This document shows, piece after piece, positions 18,929 through 27,206 of a DNA stretch of 64,000 bases. Location: positions 248,001 to 312,000 of the forward strand of contig CAWELM010000025.1 of the NCBI GenBank assembly GCA_963809815.1, written 5' to 3'. The position numbers and the translations under genes are program-made. Origin of the DNA: CAVVJA01 sp963809815 (GTDB lineage: Bacteria; Actinomycetota; Actinomycetes; Mycobacteriales; Jatrophihabitantaceae). Position 1 is the stretch's first letter, and every line of letters begins with the position of its first letter. The notes under the pieces are model-generated. The model was not told the DNA's origin, searched no databases, and was given only the letters and a program-made list of their open reading frames with translations.

Positions 18929-21900
18929 TTAAGGTGAATACACAACGTCAACCCAGTAGTTAGATGCGTTGAAGCTATTCGACGGGAATACATTTCCTGA
19001 GCCGTAGGCATAAACGCCACCGCTGGCCAGGGCGGTCAGCGGCCCGTTCGTCGCCGCCGAGGACAACCCGCTCGACGTGAACGCGTAGTGCCCAGCATCG
19101 GTGTGGTACGAGACCACATAGGTGGTGTTGGCCGTGATTGTCGACCGGCGCTGGCGAAGTCCAGCTCCTGCCAGCCCGACGCGGATTCACCGCTGAACGT
19201 GCCGCTCGCGAGCAGCGTCCCGGTCGAACTCCACAAGCTGCCGGTATGCGAGCCGGTGTTGTCCGCGTACTTGTAGAACCGGACGCCGATGATCCTCCCG
19301 CTACTGCTGGCCCGGAACTGCAGACCCAGGTTGACCGCGCTGGTGTCGGCCGCATCCGCCGCACCCGAGGGTGCCGCGTTCTGCCAGACGCTGCACGGGC
19401 ACTGTGACACCGCGCCGGTGGTGAAGCTCCACGTGACGGGGCTGCTCATCGGGGTGCCGGAGGCATTCTGCGCCCCCGACACCGTCGCGGTGTAGGTCGT
19501 GCTCGCCGCCAGCGAACTCGTCGGCGTGAACGTCGCCACCGTGTTGCCGGTGTTGAAGCTCACCGAGCCGGCAACCGTAGCTCCGCCCGAGCGCCTGCAA
19601 TGTAAACGACACCGTGTTCGGCACCACGGCCTGGGAGAACGTCGCCGTCGGCGCGACCGAGACCGCGTTGCCCGTCGACCCACCGGTAGGCGTCACGGTC
19701 GTCACCACCGGCGGCGTGCTTCCCGCTGTTTGCGTGTACACGACGTCGACCCAGTAGTTGGTGGCGTTGAAGGCGTTCGAGGGGAACGCATTCGCCGAGC
19801 TGTAGGCGTAGACGCCGCCACTGGCCAACGCGGTCAACGGTCCGTTCGTCACCGCCGATGACAGCCCACTCTGCGTGAACGCGTAGTGCCCAGCATCCGT
19901 GTGGTAGGAGACCACATACGTGGTATTGGCCGTGATCGCCACCGGCGTAGCGAAGTCCAGCTCCTGCCAGCCCGACGCGGATTCACCACTGAACGTACCG
20001 CTCGCCAGCAGCGTCCCAGTCGAGCTCCACAGGCTGCCGATGTGCGAGCCGGTGTTGTCGGAGTACTTGTAGAACCGGACACCGGCCACGAATCCACTGC
20101 TGCTCGCCCGGAACTGCAGGCCCAGGTTCACCGCGCTCGTATCGGACGAATCCGCCGCACCCGTAGGCGTTCCGTTCTGCCAAACGCTGCACGGGCACTG
20201 CGGCCCAGTGGTGGTGAAGCTCCAGACGGTTGGGCCGGCGATCGGCGTCCCGTTGCTGTTCTGCGCCCCCGACACCGTCGCGGTGTACGTGGTGCTGAAT
20301 GCCAGCACGTTCGTCGGCGTGAACGTGGCCACCGTATTGCCGGCGTTGGTGCTGAATGTGACCGCGCCTGCGACCGGATTGCCGCCCGAGTCCTGCAGCG
20401 TGAAGGACACCGTGCTCTGCACCATAGCCTGGGAGAACGTCGCCGTCGGCGCAACCGAAATCGAGACACCCGTCGCCCCGGAGCCCGGCGTGACGGTCGT
20501 TACGAAAGGCGTCGCCACTCGGGGTCACGGAGTTGGACGACGACGACGCCGGGCCCGTGCCGGTCGCGTTGGTCGCGGACACGGTGAAGGTGTAGCTGGT
20601 GCCGTTCGTCAGGTTGGTCACCGTCGTCGTGGTGGCCGCCGGGTTGCCGGTCACCGTCACCGGCGTCTGCGCGTTCGAGCCGATGAACGGCGTCACCGTG
20701 TACTTGGTGATCGTGCTGCCGCCGTTATTGGTCGGCGCCGTCCAGCTCACCGTCGCCGACGCGACACCCGCGGTCGCCGTCACCCCGGTCGGGGCACCCG
20801 GCACACCTGGCCCACTCGGCGTCACGGCATTCGACGGCGACGAGGCCGGGCCATCGCCGGTCGCGTTGGTCGCCGTCACCGTGAACGTGTAGCTGGTGCC
20901 GTTCGTCAGGTTGTTCACCGGCGTCGTGGTCGCCGCCGGGTTGCCGGTCACCGTCACCGGCGTCTGCGCGTTCGAGCCGATGAACGGCGTCACCGTGTAC
21001 TTGGTGATCGTGCTGCCGCCGTTGTTCGTCGGCGCGGTCCAGCTCACCGTGGCCGTCGTGTTGCCCGCGGTCGCCGTCACCGCCGTTGGGGCGCCCGGCA
21101 GCGCGTTCGGGGTCACCGCGTTGGATGGCGACGAGGCCGGCCCAGTACCGCTCGCGTTTGTCGCCGACACCGTGAACGTGTAGCTGGTGCCGTTCGTCAG
21201 CCCGGTCACCGTCTTCGAGGTAGCCGGCGGGCTGCCGGTCACCGTCACCGGTGTCTGCGCCGTCGAACCGATAAACGGCGTCACCGTGTACGTGGTGATC
21301 GTGCTGCCACCGTTGTCGGACGGCGCCGTCCAGTTGACGGTCGCCTGGCCGTTACGCAGCGGTCGCGGTCACCCCAGTCGGTGCACCCGGCACAGAAGGC
21401 TGGGTGAGCGTCACATCGTCCACGTACATCCAGGTGTCGTCGGGCGACGGCGCTCCGTCCTGGTGCACGTTGAACCAGAGCACTACGTCAAGGCCCGCGA
21501 ACGACGACATGTCGGAGGTGACCTTGGTCCAGGCCCCGGAGTTGGAGTTGCTCTTGAAAATACTGGCGAGCGTCTGCCCAGACGTGCTGCGGACCTGGGC
21601 CTCCTGCCAGTCGTATATGCAGCCGGTGCCGGAACAGATGTCATCCGCCGTAGACGGCCGGTACCAGAACGTCAGGGTCGTCGCGCCCGTTGGAGGGATG
21701 GTGACCGTCTGGGACAGGGTGCTGTCCCCATTGGGCTGTGGCGCCGGTTGGATCGAGCCGAGCAGGGCCGAGCCGGTGCCGGAGTGGACCTGCGTGCCGG
21801 TTGCGGTCGGCGGCGCCACGCCCCCGGTCGTCCAGCCGTTCAGCCCATTCTCGAAGTCACCGTCGGTGACGTGCAGCGCGCTCGATGACGGTGTCACCGG

Positions 21901-24675
21901 GTTGGATTGTGCGGATTCCGGACCCGCGCCGGCCGGGTTGGAGGCGGTGACTGTGAACGTATAGGTCGTGCCGTTGGTCAAGCCGGATATGACGGCGGAG
22001 GTCGGTGCCGGATTTCCAGGGACGGTCGTCGGTGACTGTGCGGTCGATCCGATATAGGGCGTGATCTTGTATGACGTTGCCGGATCACCCGTTGTCGGAG
22101 CCGACCAGGTGACGGTCGCCGAGGCGTAGCCGGCGGTCGCGTTGACATTGCCGACCGGGCCGGGCGGCGTCGTGAACGTCTGCGTTGTGAAGACCGGGTC
22201 CACGTAGTAGTTGGAGGCGTCGACGGAACCGGTCGGGAAGGTGCTGACACTGGAGGTCGACAAGACTCCGTTGACGACACCGTTCGAATTGCGGAGCGCG
22301 TGCAAGGGCGGGCTGTCCACGTTGGTGATGGTGGGCGCCGGCCCCAGCTTCGGAGTCGTATAGAAGTAGCCACTATCGGCCGAGTAGTGCCCCCTGGGCG
22401 CGAAGTAGGACGCGACGTAGGTGGTGTTCTTGTTCAGCGACACCGGCTGCGCGAAGTTGACCTGTTGCCAGCCGGACGCGGACTCACCGGTAAACGTGGC
22501 ACTCGCGAGCAGTTGGCCGTTCGCGGTCCATAGGTTGCCGACATGCGTTCCGGTGTTGGTGCTGGCCTTGTAGAAGCGGATTCCGGTGACAACACCGAAG
22601 GCGTCTACCGTGAACTTGACCCCCACCTCGGTCCCTGCCGCGGAACCCGAATCGATCGTCTTGGGGACAACCGCCGGTCCCCAGATCGAGCAGGGGCACG
22701 CCATGTTGACCGTCTTGCCGGTCGACGGGGTCTCCAGGTTGCCGCTGTCATCTACCGCCCGGGACTTGATGGTCGCGGAAGGGCTCCCATGGGCAACCCA
22801 GGAATAAGTCCAGTTGACCGAGGTATTCGGATTGGTCATCGTGGTGACCGGATGCCAGGTCGTGCCGCCATCCGTCGAGACCTCGACACCGCTGACTACG
22901 CCGCCCGCATCCGTGGCGGACCCACTGATCGTCACGGCCGAACCGTTCGCCAGGTTGGCGCCCGCTGCCGGCGTGGTGATCGTTGATGTCGGCGCGGTCC
23001 TGTCACTCGACGCGGTCGCCGCCGTGAGCCCCGACATCAGCGTGGTCGGCTGCGCACCCATATCAGCGAGCAGGTTTACCGTCGCCTGCTGCATGTTCGT
23101 ATCGACGGGGTTCGAAGTACCCCCGTTGTCCAGTCCCCACGCCCATTGCACGGACCCGGCGCCGAACACCAGCGCGCCGCTCGGGGCCCGGTACAAAGTC
23201 AGGTGATGAGTCGCGGTACTTCCCGTCTGGGTCGTGCCCCCGAAGTCGGTGAAATCCTCCGCGTTGTTGTTCGTGGTCGAGGACATGTCCATCAGCCCAG
23301 CGGGCCGGTACCCGTTGTCGGCGTCGACATCCCATTCGTATCCGAGCGTGCCGACGCCCTGATCCAGCGTGATCGACCCGGACGTCAGACCGGCCACCTG
23401 GGTGCCCCGCCAAAACCGGAGCTTGCTGTACTGAGCCGGTACCGTGATGTCGGTCGTGCCAGAGTTCACGACAAAGAGCTGCCCGGTCAGCGCGTTCTGC
23501 GGCCGGCCGCCATCCGCCGGCGGACTGAACCGTGGATCCATCCAGGTCCCGGTCCAGGTGGGCGGGTCCTGCGGGTCGACCGGAGCGTCGTAATGCGTCT
23601 CCTTGTACGCCACCAGCGTCCGGTTCGGTGTGTTCGAGTTGTCGATGCTGGGTTCCAGCCGGGTCTTCCAGAACACCTCGTTGCCGCTGAAGAACGCCAG
23701 ATTGACGCCCGCGTCGCGGGCCGCCTCCACGTTCGCGCGCTGGGGGCCGGTCCAGTACTCGTCGTGCGCGGAGGACAGGAAGACCTTGTGGCTGAGCAGC
23801 AGCGAACCGTTGGTGGCGGTGTCCAGGCCGCTCATGTAGCTGACGTCGTAGCCGTTTCGCTCCAGGAAACGGATCATGTCGTACTCGGCATACATGAACC
23901 AGCTCCGGCCGCTGTCGTCGAGCGCCGTGTGGAACGGCCGGTTGTAGGACACCTTCGAGGCACCTTTGTACGCTGTCGGGCTCCCCGCCGGGCAATTGCT
24001 TGCGCACGTGTAGAGGCTGTTGCCGCCGTAGGTGTTGTAGGCCTGCCAGGTCTCATCCGAGGTCTGCACCACGATGTCGGATTGGCTCGCGTCGTTTCGG
24101 ACGACGAACGGTATGAGACTGCCGCCGGTGGTGCGGACCAGATGCGCGAGATACAAGCCAGACACCGCGGTGGACGGCACCGCCCACGAGGCTGACACGG
24201 ACCAGTTACCGCAGTCGATGAGTCCGGTGCCCGTGGCACCGTTGAGGCATGCCGGCTGAGACTGCGTAGTGCCAGGCAAGTTCGAGGCCATCTTGCGGGC
24301 GCCAGTGCCCTGGTAATACCCCACCCGCAGAATATCGATGTGATACGCCGCCCCCGTGTTGCTGACCTTGAACGACACGGTCTGCCCGGCGTTCACGCTC
24401 ATCGACGTGGCGAAGCCCTGGAGCGTCGAATCCCCGGCGCCGCTTACTTGCCAGTCGCTGGCTGGGTCACCAGTCTGCTGGTTCTCACAAGCAATGGGGT
24501 TGATCGTCGGCCCGCAGCTCGAACCCGCCGCGGCCGCAGGCGGAGCCGTGGATACAGCCACCACGCTGGCTAGCGCGACAACTAGCGCCGCCACGGCAAG
24601 CATTGCGATCCTGCGTCTTGAAGCCGGCACACCAATAACATGAGCGGACGCAGCGTTAGGCCGGCTACCGAACAT
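18929..24675 (-). CDS. Giant secreted protein: dimethylformamidase-beta-like module, FN3 domains, jelly-roll-like domain, three DUF4082 modules (four frameshifts)
   Basis: A paralogue of the protein at 12491-18234. The ATG at 24675 follows GGGGGGAG. Extra bases near 21354, 20519 and 19592 (one each) and 19140 (two) break the frame; removing five bases gives 1,914 codons, by coincidence the same as the paralogue. Order: signal peptide (hydrophobic core AMLAVAALVVALASVVAV, AAAA cleavage), dimethylformamidase-beta-like module (SSAHDEYWTG, AFFSGNEVFWKTRLE), Ig-like domain, DUF4082, an FN3 domain, a jelly-roll-like domain (DGDFENGLNGWTTGG to MYVDDVTL), three FN3 domains with the repeated TNGTSYTFTV motif, then two Ig-like plus DUF4082 pairs ending NYWVDVVYSP. 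It is probably released or wall-associated; no anchor is seen. It differs from its paralogue in the FN3 insertion and in its diverged, non-identical repeats. Confidence 0.78.
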
Positions 24676-24790
24676 TGGACTCCCCCCGGACAGCCCCCAC
24701 GCATCGTGAGCGGCCAACTAGATTAACGCCGAACCGCATGTGTTCGCGAATCGCGATCACAACTGGGTGATTCTTATAAGGAGTGACGAG

Positions 24791-25360
24791 ATGGACAGTC
24801 GAGTCGATCCGACTGCACAGATCCATGCCAGCGTCGAGATCGAGCCCGGCGCAGCGGTAGGGGCTGGAGCTCGGATCTGGCGCAGCGCGCACGTGCGCGG
24901 CGGCGCCGTCATCGGCCGCGACTGCAACATCGGGGCCAACGTGTTTGTCGATGTGGGCGTCCACATCGGCGATCGGGTCAAGATCCAGAACAATGTGTCT
25001 GTATACGAGGGTGTTTCTCTCGAGGACGAAACCTTCGTCGGACCGGCCGCTGTCTTTACGAACGATCTGAACCCCCGCGCGACCGGGCCCTGGCTGCTCA
25101 CACCTACTCGCGTCCGTTTCGGCGCTTCGGTCGGTGCCAATGCCACCGTGATCTGCGGAAATGAACTCGGCGAGCATTGCCTGGTCGCTGCGGGCGCCGT
25201 CGTGACGAAGGACGTCCTGCCGCATCAGCTTGTTCTCGGCAATCCGGCTCGCCCGGGGGGCTGGGTCTGCCGCTGCGGCGAAGTCGTCTCGCGGGCCGCA
25301 GAGCGTCCGGCCGACCTGGTGTGCGAGATGTGCACACACGGTCAAGCCAGCGGTCGGTGA
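24791..25360 (+). CDS. Hexapeptide-repeat N-acetyltransferase, WbpD-like
   Basis: 189 residues. The start at 24791 is chosen for the AAGGAG site seven bases upstream and because the left-handed beta-helix repeats begin at once (VDPTAQIHASVEIEPG). KIQNNVSVYEGVSLEDETFVGPAAVFTN closely resembles WbpD, the acetyl-CoA-dependent enzyme that acetylates the 3-amino group of UDP-2-acetamido-3-amino-uronate. A short C-terminal tail carries two Cys pairs (VCRCGE and VCEMC) that could bind zinc. It is divergently transcribed from the second giant secreted-protein gene across about 115 bases. Together with the Gfo/Idh enzyme and a DegT enzyme of the operon to the left it would complete a dehydrogenase-aminotransferase-acetyltransferase trio; the trio is inference. 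Confidence 0.85.
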   Translation: MDSRVDPTAQIHASVEIEPGAAVGAGARIWRSAHVRGGAVIGRDCNIGANVFVDVGVHIGDRVKIQNNVSVYEGVSLEDETFVGPAAVFTNDLNPRATGPWLLTPTRVRFGASVGANATVICGNELGEHCLVAAGAVVTKDVLPHQLVLGNPARPGGWVCRCGEVVSRAAERPADLVCEMCTHGQASGR

Positions 25361-25368
25361 CCGCTGGC
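25346..25368. terminator. Bidirectional hairpin between convergent genes
   Basis: GCCAGCGGTC and GACCGCTGGC form a perfect ten-base stem with a three-base loop. The acetyltransferase stop codon lies in the loop and right arm, and the convergent sugar transferase gene ends 28 bases beyond. Strong GC-rich stem, no T-run. Confidence 0.6.
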
Positions 25369-25395
25369 CTGATGGTGAGTAATAGACCCCCAAGG

Positions 25396-27078
25396 TCAAT
25401 ACGCTCCTGACCGACCTAATACCGCGAACGCGGTTTTCCACAGAATCATGAGGTCAAGGGCAGGTGACCAGTTCTCCACATAGCGGAGATCGAGCCGCAC
25501 CGATTCTTCCCAGGTCAAATCGCTGCGTCCGCTCACCTGCCATAGGCCGGTTAGCCCTGGCTTGACGAGTAATCGACGTCGCACATCGTCGCCGTATTGC
25601 GCAACCTCCGACGGGAGTGGAGGCCGAGGACCGACAAGCGACATGGACCCGGCGACGATGTTAAACAATTGCGGCAACTCGTCGAGCGAGAACTTGCGCA
25701 GGAACTGGCCGACTCGCGTGACGCGAGGGTCGTCACGCATCTTGAATAGCAACCCATCGGCATTGACATTCTTTTCCCGCAGCTCGGCAAGCCGGTCCTC
25801 GGCGTTGGTAAACATGGAGCGAAACTTGACCATGGTGAACGTCTTGCCGTCTCGCCCCACTCGTTTCTGATGGAACAGCACTGGCCCGCGGCTCGTCATG
25901 CGCACCGCCACGGCGATACTAACCAAGACTGGTGACAGCACGGCCAAGGACAGGCACGCGACTGTTCGGTCGAATGCGCCCTTGACAAAGCGGCGGAATC
26001 CACCGAACTGCGGCTGCTCAACATGCAGCAATGGCAGACCGGCGACCGGCTGGATATGCAGGCGAGGCCCCGCGACCTCGATCAGCCCAGGCGAAACGAC
26101 CAGCTGCAGGTTGGTACCTTCGAGTTGCCAAGATATCCACCGGAGCTTCTCCGGGCCGATCAGGCTCGAGGAAATGACAGCGACCGTGTCGGCGCCGATG
26201 AACTGCGCCGAGTCGAGAATCGCGTCTACATCGCCAAGAAGCGGAATTCCTATTTCGTCGAGCCGCCTGGCAACATCGTCACTCATATCGCCAGGGACGC
26301 ACGCACCGACGACGTGCATTCCGGCGTACTCATCTCGCAGCAGCATGGCCGTAAAGCTGGCGATCGCGTCAAAGTCGCCGACGGCCAGTACAGAACGCAT
26401 TGCCCGGCCGGCCGAACGCATTCTGTGCAGGTATTTGCGGGCCGCGTACCGGCCGATGAGGTCAAGGGTCAAGGCGAAGGGCAGGGCCAGCACGATAAAG
26501 CCACGGGAAAGGTCGGCGCCAGTTGCGAATGACACGAAGGCAACGAGGGCGGTCAGGTGGAGAAAGGCCCGGAAGATTCGTTGAAACTCAGCCGGTCCGA
26601 CCCCGACGAACCGGCCCTCGTAGGCGCGATTGAACGCGACAACTGCGACCCAGGCCAGCGGCAGGGCGATAGCAATGCCAACATATAGCCCCGCGTTGAC
26701 TTCGTAGCCCGGCACGCCAAAGCGAATGACATATGCAGCAACGACAGCAACTAATGCGGCCAGCATATCGATTACGACCAGCCCGACTTGGTATCGACCC
26801 ACCCATCGCTCGCGGCCGGCGGGCACACCGAAACTCGCGCCGGTCGGGTCGTCGATCGAGGACGCAACCTGTTCAGCTGTGCTCGCTGAAGCGGATCCAG
26901 CCGGTCGGTGCCTATCTACCGCTCGCGACGGATGGAAATGCCGCGCGAATGCGGGGCCCGGCCGAGCGACGTAGTTACTCTGAGTTGGCCCCGACGAAGG
27001 TCCACCGAGCGCGCGCGTGCCTAGGGCACGCGCGTCACTCGATCCCCCGTCGGTGGCCCCAAGGCCACCGCTAACCAT
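25396..27078 (-). CDS. Polyprenyl-phosphate sugar-1-phosphate transferase initiating glycan assembly (WbaP/WcaJ-like)
   Basis: 560 residues. After a variable, Ser/Gly/Pro-rich first 100 residues come membrane segments (VGLVVIDMLAALVAVVAAYVI, then several more to about residue 235), a soluble nucleotide-binding-like domain, and a C-terminal bacterial sugar-transferase domain. The latter has a membrane helix (AVLSPVLVSIAVAVRM), FHQKRVGRDGKTFTMVKFRSM at about residue 405, SLVGPRPPLPSE and KPGLTGLWQVSGRSDLTWEE. Enzymes of this family transfer a sugar phosphate from an NDP-sugar to undecaprenyl (or decaprenyl) phosphate at the inner membrane face. It is the only initiating enzyme seen, so it probably starts the glycan made by the operon to the left. 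ATG at 27078, preceded by GGGGGATAA. Confidence 0.9.
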   Translation of the reverse strand: MVSGGLGATDGGSSDARALGTRALGGPSSGPTQSNYVARPGPAFARHFHPSRAVDRHRPAGSASASTAEQVASSIDDPTGASFGVPAGRERWVGRYQVGLVVIDMLAALVAVVAAYVIRFGVPGYEVNAGLYVGIAIALPLAWVAVVAFNRAYEGRFVGVGPAEFQRIFRAFLHLTALVAFVSFATGADLSRGFIVLALPFALTLDLIGRYAARKYLHRMRSAGRAMRSVLAVGDFDAIASFTAMLLRDEYAGMHVVGACVPGDMSDDVARRLDEIGIPLLGDVDAILDSAQFIGADTVAVISSSLIGPEKLRWISWQLEGTNLQLVVSPGLIEVAGPRLHIQPVAGLPLLHVEQPQFGGFRRFVKGAFDRTVACLSLAVLSPVLVSIAVAVRMTSRGPVLFHQKRVGRDGKTFTMVKFRSMFTNAEDRLAELREKNVNADGLLFKMRDDPRVTRVGQFLRKFSLDELPQLFNIVAGSMSLVGPRPPLPSEVAQYGDDVRRRLLVKPGLTGLWQVSGRSDLTWEESVRLDLRYVENWSPALDLMILWKTAFAVLGRSGAY

Positions 27079-27080
27079 TT

Positions 27081-27092
27081 ATCCCCCGTTTA
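27081..27092 (-). promoter_or_regulatory. Leader with AAACGGGGGA ahead of the sugar transferase gene
   Basis: The minus strand reads TAAACGGGGGAT three bases before the ATG. This is the third occurrence of an (A)CGGGGGA leader in the surface-glycan locus. Confidence 0.4.
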
Positions 27093-27206
27093 TGCAGCCG
27101 CCCCGAACCCTGACGGCACCCCCGTGACCCACCGCCGGTCGTGTCGTAACGATCAAGACGACCCGCGCGACGGCTGTGCCGCTCTTTATACCGTGCTCAC
27201 GGACAT

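Noticed and set aside
24791..27078. Mobile element or integration site around the surface locus
   Set aside because: No transposase, integrase, terminal repeats or tRNA-derived direct repeats were found.
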